Origin: Kalmusia sp. IMI 367209 | Taxonomy: Eukaryota; Ascomycota; Dothideomycetes; Pleosporales; Didymosphaeriaceae | Length of the DNA: 64,000 nucleotides | Assembly: GCA_027946365.1 (NCBI GenBank) | Contig: JAPEUQ010000003.1 | Span: 1,302,001-1,366,000 of the forward strand | Reading direction: 5' to 3' | Shown here: positions 34,322 to 45,150 of the stretch, piece after piece | Position numbering within the stretch: position 1 is the first letter of the stretch | Layout: every line of letters begins with the position of its first letter | Position numbers and translations under genes: made by a program | Notes under the pieces: generated by a model | The model's database searches: none | Seen by the model: the letters and a program-made list of their open reading frames with translations, nothing else | Told to the model about the DNA's origin: nothing

Positions 34322-36173
34322 ATGGGGCTCCTCCACGCTTTGTCATTCGATCTTACGCTCGCCAACGTTGGGCCCACCGTGCTTGGTGTCGTCCTTGCCC
34401 CACTCATACTACGTATTGTCTATAATCAATTCCTTCATCCGCTGTCTAGGTTTCCAGGGCCCTGGTATGCCACATCGTTCTCGCTCTTCGGTGCCATCAT
34501 CTCCATTAGATACAAAGAGCCTCAATTCCTCACATATCTTGTTCAAAAATATGGCAGTAAGGATCCTTTCTCACTATCCGTCGCGTTTTATTGCCTTGCT
34601 GTTCCGACTATATCCGTCGTATGACGTGCAGTTTCGCCTTGCAGATATTGACTGCAGTGCAACCCCACGTCACGAAAATGACAGGCTAACAACATGTTTT
34701 AGCTGACCGACCAATCCGTATTTCGCCTACGATGCTCTTCTTTCCGCGTCCCTCGGCGGCGAGAGACATCTACTGGGATCCGAAATGTAACACCAAGAGT
34801 GGGCTGTATGGCACAGGTGCTTTGGGCCCGCCATCGATCTTCACGACGCTAGATGGCGAGCAGCATAAGCAGCTTCGTAAAGCTCTGTCGAATGCGCCAT
34901 GGACCATCGGACAGCTAAAGAATGTATGGGAGGCGAGGTTCGATGAGCAAATCAATCTGTTTGTTCGCAAGATGAGGGAGCATGCACGGGCGGGAAGGGT
35001 CGTGTGTCTCTCGGATAAGGTGGCAGAATTTGCAGCCGATATCATGAGCATGATTTCCTTCACGAATGCTTTTGGCTGCGTCAAAAACCAACGCGATGAG
35101 AAGCTTATCTTGACCAATTGGAGAATAGGCCTCGACTTCTTCGGTTTCGTGGGTCGCTTTCGGTTCTTCAGAGAGCGCATTATTCCGATGCCGTCTGTAG
35201 GAAAGTGGTTTTTGCCTTCAGTAGATAATGAACTTGGTATGGGATGGCTGATGTGCGAGGCTGATCGGCAGGTTACGGCGCGTGAGCAGCAAATTGCGGA
35301 GAAAGGGTTTGAGGGAGAACCGGATTTCATGCAGCAGTAAGTGATGCTCGCGCTCAAAGAACCTTTGAAGAAGACTGAGAACATCGACAGCTGTCTTGAT
35401 GCGCGATACTCAGATGGCACCCCTCTGACTCCCGTGCAAAAACGCGCACACGTCACTCTCCTCATTCAAGCCGGTGCCGATACTACCGGAACTGCACTCG
35501 GTTCAATTCTGCGCTTTCTGGCTTCTGACTCTACCGCGTTTGCTCGCGCCCGAGCGGAGATCGACGACGCTGATCGTGCAGGGAACCTCTCAACGCCTAT
35601 CTTGTACGAAGAAACGCGTCGGCATCTCCCCTACTTCATGGCCTGTATCAAAGAAGGGCTCCGTCTGAACCCTCCCGCCACCAACCTCTTCGCACGCATT
35701 ACGCCCGAAGGTGGCAAAGCCATTGACGGGCACTTCATACCTGAGGGCACCGAGATCACTAGCCACGCGTATACAATACAGAGAGACAGAGAGCTTTACG
35801 GCGAAGATGCAGATGCGTTTCGTCCAGAGAGATGGTTGGAAAGTGAGAAGAAAAGTCTTGAGTATGAGGCTATGCAATTTGGGTTTGGAATGGGGCCTAG
35901 GGTGTGCATTGGAAAGGATATCGCACATATGGAGATGTTCAAGTTGTTGCCCGAGGTAAGTGATTTGATATGTTACAATGGTGAGGGCATGTGCGCTGAC
36001 GAGGTGGGCAGATCGTAAGACGATTTGATATCGAGGTTGTGAAGAAGGGGGAGTATGTGGTTGCTGGCGGGGTGGCATACAATCGCGACTTCCTCGGCAG
36101 GTTCGTGGAGAGGGAGGGCGAGAAGGGAAGTATCAGAGTTGCGGAAGTTAGGAAACCTGAAGAGATTAAATGA
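34322..36173 (+). CDS. Cytochrome P450 monooxygenase, 531 aa
   Basis: Exons 34322-34556, 34703-35336, 35391-35955 and 36012-36173. The TAA at 35338 that seems to end the second exon lies inside a 54-nt intron (GTAAGT donor at 35337, CTGAG branch, ACAG acceptor); splicing joins PDFMQ to HCLDARYSDGTPLT. Landmarks are an N-terminal membrane anchor (about 15-40), the proline hinge HPLSRFPGPWY, the I-helix AGADTTG, the K-helix EGLR, FRPERWLE, and the heme loop FGFGMGPRVCIG with the Cys ligand. The fold fits fungal microsomal P450s acting with a CPR at the ER membrane, in the secondary-metabolism style. Its substrate cannot be read. It is a candidate tailoring enzyme for the A-T-TE product 6 kb away. 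Confidence 0.9.
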
Positions 36174-37525
36174 GTGGCGTCGTGCGCTTCGAGACGTTGT
36201 TGTGAATCAGGACTTCTCACTCAATATAAGTACGGCTTTCGGGGTTTCATTCTTGAATAGCTGAAATGTAATTTCATGCCACAGCCTTAGGTACATCTTG
36301 TGATGGTTCGTCCGGAGATTTGCTATGACGATCATGAAGTGGATGAATGTTATATTGATTGGCATACAAATACGGAATTGCGTTGTGTAGCTAGCTTAAA
36401 ACGGTTTGTGTTCACCAACTCATGATGCGCGCGTGCTAATGAGATGTAGCGATGAGAATTCTTCAATAGAAAGATAATCGATCACCAATCACGAGGCCAT
36501 TGCTCCATAGAGGTAGCCATCGATAGTGCATGCGATTAGTAGGTGGGAGTGATCGCACTGGGCCCGGGGCCTGACCTCAACAAGCGCCATTATGCAGCTT
36601 TCGCACTCGTGCATCCCAACCACGGAGATTTATCGCATGCAGATGGACTTGTCGGGAAAAACAGTAATTCGTCGTAAACCCTGTCCAAGATCGGCGGCAC
36701 CGCTCGCTCGGAAATCCGGGTCCCCGCAAATGCAGCACTATACCAACGTTTCCCATTGTCTGTTTACTCACCTATCCATTAATACAAGAGGAATATGGTT
36801 ACCCACAATCAAGACTTACTCATTACACTCTCAAGTGCAAGTAGTGTTAAGCCAGCTTGTCAATGTCGGTTGGAGGCTAGGGTGTGACAAACACGCCGTA
36901 CTGCGTAGTACACAACACCTTTCAAGGTCATTAGCGCCTTGATACAAGCCAACCAGTTCGTGGAGTAATGAGGCAAGTCGCTAACACTAGACTCTTTTAG
37001 ATTGCTGAACACATTTCTTGGATACGCCGACAGGAGACGTTCCACAGCCACGAATTCTTATGCGCAAGAACCCGAATGTCCGGGTACAAGAGCTCCTTCA
37101 TGTATGAGCATGATTGTACGAAGCTACAAGGATCGGGGGAAGCCGCTGGAAAAGACCTATAGGGCCGCGAGGGGCTGACCGTTGGGCGCTGATAGTGAAC
37201 CGTCGACCCCCGGCAGGCTTTGGACGAAAACACAACAATGCCTGTTGCGAACGCGGATTGATAGACGACCTACGAGGGTGATATGCAATGGACCTGGTAA
37301 AGAATTTGTGCCGCATAGACACGTTTCACAGACAAAACGTCAGGTGAACCCGACGTGTTTGTCGCTACGTTTATTCAACAGACCAGCGATTCGTTCGCAT
37401 CGCACCACCCTCAACTTGCATTTCAACCTGCCGGCATAGAGACGCCAAAACTACTACTAGCGTATAATCGACACCTAGGCCCATTGCTCGAGCTTGCTTC
37501 CTTTCACTCTACCAAGTTTAACATC
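36174..37525. other. Intergenic
   Basis: About 1.35 kb between the P450 and the receptor gene. Short frames only. A CTTTCACTCTACCAAG leader precedes the receptor ATG. Confidence 0.5.
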
Positions 37526-38941
37526 ATGGGGACGCCCACTGAGCACACCCCAAATACGCGGGACAATATGAAAGCGTCCGAGATTGGCGTTTGCGTAGGT
37601 GCCTCAGTCCTAGTTGTCATCACTGTGATTCTGCGATACACAGGCCGATGGATACTTCAAAAGCGCATGAACGACGGGCGAGGCAAGAGAGGCGAAAGGA
37701 TATGGGGTCTGGACGACCGTAAGTTTACCTGCCGTTCTGCTAAGCATGTTTACGCAAGATATTGTACTGACAGTTGTAGTGTTCAATGTAATGGCTTTTC
37801 TGTCCTTCTTTGGTCTTGTGGCTGCCGTTTTCGTGGCCATTGATCGAGGCATGGGCGTCCACTACACTATTATTGTTCATGAACGGGGTTATAAAGGTGC
37901 GATTGCGTATCAACAGGTAGGATCTAGTGGATTCCTCTATGTAAATTTGCATTGTAGCGGGTGCATTTCGACACAGATCAATGAACACTTCCTTCACTTT
38001 AGGATACTAATCGCTGTCTAGGCGATTTATGTCTCCGCTATCTTTTACAACTTCGTACTGGGCATGATTAAGCTTAGCGTCCTATCGCTGTACCAGAGGA
38101 TTCTACGAGGCGTACAATCGCAAACACTCCGAACCATCGTCTGGGTCATTTTCGGCATCGTTGCTGCGAACACCTTTGCCAACGTCCTCGTTGCAGCGTT
38201 CCAATGTCATCCTATTAGAGCGGCTTGGGATGTTACACTTCGTAATGATGAAAAACGGTAATAAATCTTAAAGTAAGGTGTTTGAGTGTTTGGACAAACT
38301 AACTGGTGCAGGTGTGTCGACATCAATGCATTCTATCTTGGGAATGCTATCACGGGCGTAGGAACGGATGCTATCGTCTACTTCATATCGATACCCATCG
38401 TTCTACCTTTGCAGCTAGATAAGAAGACAAAATTGCAACTGCTTGCAACTATGCTTGTCGGTGGGTTGTAAGTACCCTTTTTTGGTTATTATCTCGAGAT
38501 GCTAACACCAACCGATATTACAGTGCCGTAGTGACCTCTGCCGTCCGCCTCGGGTTCATCCCCGCCCTACTTCAAGACACTGATATCTCCTACGCGATGG
38601 GAATTCCAATGAATTGGTCCGTGGCCGAGCCCGCCATCGGTATCCTTGTCTCCAGCATGCCTGCCATCCGCGCGCTGCGCTACCTCTGGCGCAAGCCTGG
38701 CGACGACTCGTATGGCTCAGGGTCGGGCGCAGAACAATCCACACTTCGTAGTCGCGACGGGCAGATTCGAATGTCGGAAATCAACAGGAGCACGACGGAC
38801 GCAGAGAGCGCGAAGACAGGAGATAGCGAAGAAGGTCTGGTCGCAGAGAGGCAGGTGGTGAGCCCCGGACCAGGAAAGATTAGCAGGACAACTGAACTCG
38901 AAGTCGTGTATTCTACATTTAGTGAAGCAGATGGAGGTTGA
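37526..38941 (+). CDS. Fungal rhodopsin-domain (Pth11-like) seven-TM receptor, 379 aa
   Basis: Five exons: 37526-37718, 37780-37916, 38022-38257, 38312-38467 and 38524-38941, all in phase. Visible membrane segments are IGVCVGASVLVVITVIL, LFNVMAFLSFFGLVAAVF, YVSAIFYNFVLGMIKLSVLS, TIVWVIFGIVAANTFANVLV, then AFYLGNAITGVGTDAIVYFI and the last before RLGFIPALL. Family marks are GLDD after TM2, KLSVLSLYQRI in TM4, FQCHPIRAAWD, CVDINAFYLGNA and PLQLDKKTK. The C-terminal 90 residues are polar and cytoplasmic. Such receptors sense surfaces or small molecules and act upstream of G-protein signalling. The degenerate gene at 20239 belongs to the same family but is not a close copy. Confidence 0.87.
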
Positions 38942-39599
38942 AAGCCTCGAAGCCCAGCTAGGTAGGGGGCATGCCGCTTGACAAAGGGGGGTTTCTATGG
39001 ATTAGAGTCGGGAATTCGGTTGAACAAAGACCCTTGGAAAAAATCTCGACTGTTGATCATCCATATTAGCTCAATCATCACATAGCGTTCTCGTCTAGGA
39101 AGTACCCGTGTTGGGATTTTGCATCAAGGTTGACGCGATGATGATGGTAAGAAGTGAATTAGGTGCTGCCAATCGAGGGTCAAGCTTCGAGTAAATCTGG
39201 TCGTAAATCTGCGATATCGTGATTGCTATCTATGACATCTGGATCAATGTAAGCGAGGGTGTATGTTGAAACGATTTAATTGCATAGTTTAAGGCGGCAT
39301 TGGGGGGCGGGGGCGGGAAAATTACTCAGCGATTTTAGGCTTAGCTGGGGATCGTTCTCGCTCCGAGTCCTGATGCCTCTTGACGCCTCATCGCGGCGCG
39401 GTCGCGCTGCCACCTGCTGTAATTCGGGATATTAAGTTTCCGCTTCGAATACTCACCGATGTTGTGCGCAATGATGTACGACGACCGAACGGACTTTCTT
39501 GATGCGTGATGCCACGCTACGAACAAGAGCCTGCACCACGCTGGAAAAGGACAATGTCATCAAATCGTTTGGTATCATTACTTGCTAATGCATTTTCAA
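38942..39599. other. Intergenic, convergent 3' ends
   Basis: About 650 bp between the receptor and the minus-strand reductase. A G-rich stretch GGGGGGCGGGGGCGGG occurs at about 39301-39316. No gene. Confidence 0.5.
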
Positions 39600-40760
39600 T
39601 CAGTTTATTCTCGTGCCATCCTCGTTGAGAACCTTCTCTTTCTTATACGGAAGCCCACTCTGCAGACGTCCAGCACCGTACACGCCCAGGAGGTCACCGT
39701 CGGAGCCGCAGTGTTCCTTCACTGCATCAATCTGCTTGCGCACCGCTTTGTATGCAGGGAGTTCCGCTCCATGAGCTTCGGCCAGACTCAAGACGTGCGA
39801 TGAGACCTTCACCGCCATGTCAATAGGGACCATTGGCTGTTCACGTCAGTCGAGTAATTTAGGTATAGATGAGGCATTTCTCACGTTCTCAATGTAGTAG
39901 TGTCCCGACAGCATCTGCCTCGAGTACACGCCGGCGGCACCGGGCCACAAGGTGTTGATGGCATCGTGCATGACCTCGTTCTTCAAGCCGGTCTTTTCGG
40001 CAAGGACATGGATCTCTGCGACCGCCTCAATCATCATGAGGATCATAACGTTTCCGATGAGCTTAAGATGCGACGCTGTTCCGACTTGTTGCTCGCTCAG
40101 GTTAACAACTCCGCGGGCGACCCTATTTCCAATCAATATCGTCAAGACAAAAAGAATTAATGCGCCCTTACACTCCTTCCACATATGGTAAAATCTTTGT
40201 GACCGATTCCTTGGGACCAGCGGGAACGGTCACCAATTTTCCTGCCATGGCCATAGTGGGCTCTCCGAAGACTGTGCCGCAGATTGTTAGAATGCAGGCT
40301 CGGGACGAATTAAAAGGAGGCATTCATACCCGGCATGGAGATGAATTCTGCGCCTGCATCGCGTACTCGCTCAGCAAGCTTGTTCGACGCCTCAGGGGTC
40401 ACAGTTGAGCTCTCGACGAAGAATTTTCCCTTCACATCAGTTTCGAGTATCTTGTTGAAGCACGAGAGTACGGCGTCCTGGGTCGCGAGGCATGACCATA
40501 CGATGTCGGCGTCCTTGACGGCTTCTAGCAGGTCCTCCACAGCAACAACTCCGGATCCAACTTTCGCAGCCCAATCGCTAGCCACTTTGTGAGTCCGATT
40601 CCAAAGCGTGACAGGCTTATCGAGGTTTCCTTTCTCAGCCAAATTTTTACTCATGGCCTAGGTTGAGTTTGTCAGTAACGGAGGTCGCCAGCGACATGAT
40701 GGAAAATTTACGTACACGGCCCATAGAGCCCATACCCAGATATGTGAATTTCGGCGCCAT
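39600..40760 (-). CDS. 3-hydroxyisobutyrate dehydrogenase-like reductase (6PGDH family), 315 aa
   Basis: Minus-strand exons 40760-40716, 40657-40330, 40271-40172, 40122-39885 and 39836-39600 give 315 aa. The dinucleotide-binding start is YLGMGSMGRAMSKNLA, split by the first intron, followed by VTLWNRTHK, as in NADP-preferring members. Then come FVESSTVTPEASNKLAE, a substrate loop MPVFGEPTMAMAGKL, and the catalytic-helix stretch ASHLKLIGNVMILMMIEAVA with the active-site Lys. The second domain is NAD_binding_11. The family reduces small beta-hydroxy acids or semialdehydes. The PVFG loop is the version found in fungal uncharacterised reductases, not classical HIBADH (PVSGG). It is divergent from the A-T-TE gene across 1.65 kb and could reduce a pathway intermediate. 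Confidence 0.85.
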
Positions 40761-42090
40761 GTTGAAGAGCGAGCGTGGATTTTAGCAAGCCTGCAGAGCT
40801 GAGTGCTGAGGGGTTTTGGCGTGCATTAAAGTATAACGGTGGGCAATGAATTGCTGACATGACCCAGAACAAGGGTACCTGATTTTGACAGCGGTTACCG
40901 ACGTCCCAATCGCCTGCGGCTTCAAATGCAGCCCAACATAAATCTGGTCCAGCTAACCCGGCCCGCTCGAAATCGCATCTGGTAGGTATGATGCGGCTCC
41001 TTCGGTGTACGGGATTCGCTTGCACGGCTCGCCTTACCGAAAGGAGCGCTAGTTTACACGCATGCCGGGCCGTTAGGACGTGCGTCTTCACCACAAGGCT
41101 CGAGAGACACCGCCATGCCTTCTGATGTGCGTTCAGCGCACAGACTCTCCGACCGGCTCTTTTCACGGACAATCAGATTGCTTCGCAGCTTCATCCTGAT
41201 GCGTGAACAACGCCCTCTACCCGCAAGCAATGCTCGACAGCATATACTCAAAGGAACTGACCCACTCTACGTTGAGAGCCCGCAGGAAGACAATACGTTC
41301 CCCGTCGCCTTTTTTTTCTTGGAGTGATCACAGAGTGCATAGCCAGCAATGCTCCGTTCTCTGCTTGCTCAACATCACTTAGGTCCTCTGTCGATCAGAC
41401 AAGCTTCTGATCAAGCGCAACTCTCGAGCTTGTTTCGTGGCTTGTCTATCCGGCGGCGGATCAGATGCAAGGTTGACCAAGTCCTCGACGATCATCCAAC
41501 GCCACTACACCGCACAAGCTAACTGCATCTTGCGCTCGAATACCTTTCCGATATCTACTTTAAAGTTGATGCAGCCATTGTGGGGCTCGTGATACGGAGA
41601 TACACTACTGAGAGCCAAGCTTTCTGACTAGCTGAGATCGGTCAGAAAATGTACTGCGACTAAGCAGGCGGTGCCTTACGAGTGGTACGACCAATCCTCC
41701 TAGGGTCATCGCACTGACAATAGGACCATACCTCTATTGGAGCCCATGTCTTTATTCGCGCTTGCCGCCTAAAAAAATACAGTACCCAATTTCGTAAACA
41801 TAGCCGCCTGAGACGAACATCAGCGCTAGAGCGAAGACGGCGGATTGAGATCGACATAGACTTCCGATGGTCCTTCCCGAGTCGCGACATCTTTGTTGGA
41901 TGGAGTTTCCCTAGTCTCGTCCGCCGGTACCTTCTTTCAGGCGGTGCATCGATCCTTTCAACAACCAACCGAAGCGTGTATTCAAGTCCGTACTGAGGTC
42001 TTGTAACACTGGTTGCGACGTTGACCTCACGGCAGTGATCCTTCGATTGGTTGAGTCGCCGAGAGTGCGTAAGTGGATAAGCTAGTCCAA

Positions 42091-42102
42091 CTCCGGCCGG
42101 AG
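42091..42102. promoter_or_regulatory. 12-bp palindrome CTCCGGCCGGAG
   Basis: Perfect self-complementary 12-mer about 310 bp before the A-T-TE start codon and about 190 bp before the TATA box. It contains paired CCG and CGG triplets, the half-sites of Zn2Cys6 regulators. Binding is inferred. Confidence 0.5.
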
Positions 42103-42215
42103 GAGTCAGCGATATGCCTCGTTCTTCGTCCTGTAGAGCTCGTTGAGCCTCTGTGGCGACTCTATCAGTGAGGTTTGTGACTCTGCAGAGGGCTGACGGA
42201 CTGGTCAAGGCCATG

Positions 42216-42227
42216 TCCGCCGGCGGA
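42216..42227. promoter_or_regulatory. 12-bp palindrome TCCGCCGGCGGA
   Basis: Perfect self-complementary 12-mer 63 bp upstream of the TATA box. It has an everted CCG-N4-CGG arrangement. Together with the site at 42091 it forms two dyads about 125 bp apart. Confidence 0.5.
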
Positions 42228-42289
42228 TTTGTTTTCGATGGCTCTATGTACAGCGTGTCTTGTTTGATTCCTTCTGGTGCTGGGCATCA

Positions 42290-42295
42290 TATAAG
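42290..42295 (+). promoter_or_regulatory. TATA box of the A-T-TE gene
   Basis: TATAAG in the context CATCATATAAGGGGG, 125 bp upstream of the ATG at 42415. It is followed by a C/T-rich stretch that looks like a start region and leader. A clear TATA suggests inducible or strong expression. Confidence 0.6.
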
Positions 42296-42414
42296 GGGGT
42301 ACTACTTAGCTCCAAAGTAGCAGATCATCACCGTTTGTCTTTCATTCGTACGCCGGTCTTTTCAACAGCATCGCGGTCTTCAATTCTTCAGAGACATATA
42401 TCGACAGAGGCACC

Positions 42415-45150
42415 ATGGCCCTCTCCACCCTTCCCCAGCTGCTTCAACATGCGGCAACGAACTCTGCAGACAAGGGTGTCTCTCTTTATGCTCCTGGCAA
42501 TCTTGACGCCCCGGCCGTATTTCTCACATACCCCGATCTCCTCCAACGTGCCCAGGTCAAGGCTGAGCAGTTGAAGACCCTTGGTGTCAAGGCAGACAAA
42601 CCCCTCCTCCTCCATTTTAAGCGTCAGCTCGACAGTCTCGAATGGTTCTGGGCTACCACGCTTGCCGGTGCCATCCCGGTTATGAGCACACCATTCTCTA
42701 ACAATGCAGAGCAAAGGAAGAACCACATTCTCTACCTTAACTCGCTTCTGGAGAGCCCTATCTGTCTCACCAAGAGTGAGCTATTGGGAGAGTTTGCAGG
42801 TCAAGATGAGCTTAATGTTGTGCCCGTCGAAACTTTGCCTGCGGGTGGCGCTCCTTCGTCTCTCGTGACCAAGAGCGCAGATGACATCGCCGCCTTGATG
42901 TTGACATCTGGCTCCACTGGCAATGCAAAGGCCGTCGCTCTCACCCACGGCATGATTCTAGCCGCAGTTGAGGCTAAGTCGTCGAAGAACGATACGACAG
43001 CAGACTCGGTCTTCTTCAACTGGATCGGTTTCGACCACGTTGCCTCCTTGACTGAGGTTCACTTGCACGCCATGTTCGCTGGCGCCAACCAGATCCACGC
43101 CGAGGCCGCCGATCTAGTCCAAGATCCGCTTTCGTTCCTCATTCTCTTGGACAGGCACCATGTTGAGTATACTTTTGGACCCAACTTCTTCGTCGCTGCC
43201 GTCCTTCGAACCCTACAGGACTTCCCTGATGATGTTTATGACCTTTCCTCGCTCAAGTCTCTCATCTCTGGTGGAGAGGCCAACGTGGTCGAGACTTCAG
43301 CAAAGGCAGCTGCCGCCTTCGCAAGATTCGGAGCGGCACCGAACGCTGTCAAGCCGGCGTTCGGTATGACTGAGACCTGCGCAGGTTCCATCTACAACAT
43401 GGACTTCCCTGCCCGCGATCAAGCTCGTGGCAATGAGTTTGGAAGTCTCGGTACGACCCACAAGGGCATGGAGATGCGCATTGTCGACGAAGATGGCAAG
43501 GAGGTGCCTGCTGGTGTCTCTGGATCCCTCGAGGTTCGAGGCCCTGTTGTGTTCTCTCAGTACTACCGCAACACTGAGGCTACTGAAAGCTCTTTTCACG
43601 ATGGTTGGTTCATCACTGGCGACAATGGTAAGATCGAGGCCGATGGCCAGCTCGATCTGACCGGCAGGACGAAGGAGATCCTCATCATTAATGGTATCAA
43701 CTACACGCCTCATGAGGTCGAGACTACCATTGAAGATGTCGAGGGCACCAAGCCTAGCTACACTGCTGTGTTCGCCTACCGACCCAAAGGATCTGAGACG
43801 GAGAACATTGCTGTTGTGTACGTTCCGACTTACGATATCGAGGACCTTGATGCTCGTATCGCAACCAACAATGCTATTTCCAAGGGTGTCATGGAGCAGG
43901 TTGGCGTGCGGCCGTTGATTCTCCCGTTGAATGACCAGGTCCTTCAAAAGACTACGCTTGGTAAGCTCTCTCGCACCAAGATAAAGAAGAGCTTCGAAGC
44001 GGGCGCATACGATGTTTTCCAGCAGATAAACGAGCAGGAAACAGCTATCTACAAGCAGAAGAACTACACTGCGCCGTCTACGCCGCTCGAGGAGCAGATC
44101 CTGGAGGCTTTCGCATCAGTCATCGACATCCCTGCCAGTGATATCGGTGCCACCGAGCACCTATTTGGTCTTGGCGTTAACTCGATCGCTGTTATCAAGA
44201 TCAAGAAGAAGCTCGAAGAGATCATCGGACGCTTGATCCCGGTCTCGGTCATCATCACCAACCCCACCGCCAGGACATTGGCTGATGCCCTCGAGAATAT
44301 CTCCAAGCCAAAGGAATACAATCCCGTCATTGTACTTCAGGCCAAGGGCGATAAGACGCCACTCTGGCTCATCCACCCCGGTGTTGGTGAAGTCCTCGTC
44401 TTCCTCGGTCTCGCTGCACACATCACCGACCGACCCCTCTACGCCCTCCGTGCTCGTGGTTTCGAGAAGGGTGAAGCCTACTTCAAAGACACCCTCGATG
44501 CAGTCACAACCTACCACCAGCACATCAAGCGCGTGCAGCCCGAAGGCCCGTACGCCATCGGTGGCTACTCGTTCGGATCTATGTACGCCTTTGAAATCAC
44601 CAAGATCCTCAACAGCAACAATGACGAAGTCAAGATGCTTGCAGCGCTCAATCTGCCTCCGCATATCAAGCACCGCATGCGTCAGCTCGACTGGACCGCC
44701 TGCCTGCTCCACCTTTCGTACTTCCTCGACTTCTTCACCGAAGAGGAGGCCCACGCTGTGCACCCGGAACTCTCGAAGCACGACCGCGAATACTGCCTCG
44801 ACTGGGTGGTTAAGCGCGCGCCCAAGGAGCGCATGGACGAGCTTGCCCTCGACAAAGAAGCCCTCACCAACTGGGCCGATCTGGCCTTTGCGCTGCAGTA
44901 CTCTGCTGTAGACTACGAGCCGAGCGGCTTGGTTGATGGAATCGATGTATTCTGCGCTATTCCGTTGGCAGCGGTTGCGAAGAGCGTGGACGACTGGGAG
45001 CAAAATCATCTGGGCAGGTGGAAGGATTTCACGAGGACGACGCCGAGAATCCACAGGGTTGACGGTGCGCATTACACCATGTTGACGCCCCAGCATTTGC
45101 CGAGCTTCGTGAAGATTTTGAACAATGCCATGAAGCAGCGTGGTATCTAG
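42415..45150 (+). CDS. A-T-TE NRPS-like enzyme (aryl-pyruvate-dimerising quinone/furanone synthetase type), 911 aa
   Basis: Intronless, 911 aa, the normal size for stand-alone A-T-TE enzymes such as atromentin, terrequinone-precursor (TdiA) and microperfuranone synthetases. The adenylation domain spans about residues 10-530: P-loop LTSGSTGNAKAVALTHG (162-178), NWIGFDHVASLTEVHLHAMF (about 202), FGMTETCAGSIY, and GRTKEILIINGINYTPHEVE. The A4 region lacks the Asp that anchors an amino group, as expected for 2-oxo-acid substrates. The thiolation domain at about 550-625 has its pantetheine Ser590 in LGVNSIAVIK. The thioesterase at about 645-905 has nucleophile Ser719 in GGYSFGS, LNLPPHIKHRM as in TdiA-type enzymes, and catalytic-type His886 in GAHYTM. 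The family activates two aryl-pyruvates and joins them on the TE. No condensation or reductase domain is present. Codons are strongly C-ending compared with neighbours, suggesting high expression. The exact product cannot be told. Confidence 0.92.
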   Translation: MALSTLPQLLQHAATNSADKGVSLYAPGNLDAPAVFLTYPDLLQRAQVKAEQLKTLGVKADKPLLLHFKRQLDSLEWFWATTLAGAIPVMSTPFSNNAEQRKNHILYLNSLLESPICLTKSELLGEFAGQDELNVVPVETLPAGGAPSSLVTKSADDIAALMLTSGSTGNAKAVALTHGMILAAVEAKSSKNDTTADSVFFNWIGFDHVASLTEVHLHAMFAGANQIHAEAADLVQDPLSFLILLDRHHVEYTFGPNFFVAAVLRTLQDFPDDVYDLSSLKSLISGGEANVVETSAKAAAAFARFGAAPNAVKPAFGMTETCAGSIYNMDFPARDQARGNEFGSLGTTHKGMEMRIVDEDGKEVPAGVSGSLEVRGPVVFSQYYRNTEATESSFHDGWFITGDNGKIEADGQLDLTGRTKEILIINGINYTPHEVETTIEDVEGTKPSYTAVFAYRPKGSETENIAVVYVPTYDIEDLDARIATNNAISKGVMEQVGVRPLILPLNDQVLQKTTLGKLSRTKIKKSFEAGAYDVFQQINEQETAIYKQKNYTAPSTPLEEQILEAFASVIDIPASDIGATEHLFGLGVNSIAVIKIKKKLEEIIGRLIPVSVIITNPTARTLADALENISKPKEYNPVIVLQAKGDKTPLWLIHPGVGEVLVFLGLAAHITDRPLYALRARGFEKGEAYFKDTLDAVTTYHQHIKRVQPEGPYAIGGYSFGSMYAFEITKILNSNNDEVKMLAALNLPPHIKHRMRQLDWTACLLHLSYFLDFFTEEEAHAVHPELSKHDREYCLDWVVKRAPKERMDELALDKEALTNWADLAFALQYSAVDYEPSGLVDGIDVFCAIPLAAVAKSVDDWEQNHLGRWKDFTRTTPRIHRVDGAHYTMLTPQHLPSFVKILNNAMKQRGI

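Larger units (their letters stand above)
40761..42414. promoter_or_regulatory. Divergent promoter region of the reductase and the A-T-TE enzyme
   Basis: About 1.65 kb between two divergent starts. It holds a TATA box (42290), two perfect 12-bp CCG/CGG palindromes (42091, 42216) and further loose CCGGCGG and CCGCCGG words near 41450 and 41925. The 184-codon open frame on the minus strand at 41660-42214 has no domain and overlaps the palindromes, so it is not treated as a gene. Confidence 0.55.

Noticed and set aside
35338..35340. TAA stop suggesting a P450 pseudogene
   Set aside because: Lies in a canonical 54-nt intron; splicing gives a complete P450.
41660..42214. 184-codon minus frame upstream of the A-T-TE gene
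   Set aside because: No domain, Arg-rich, covers the likely promoter.
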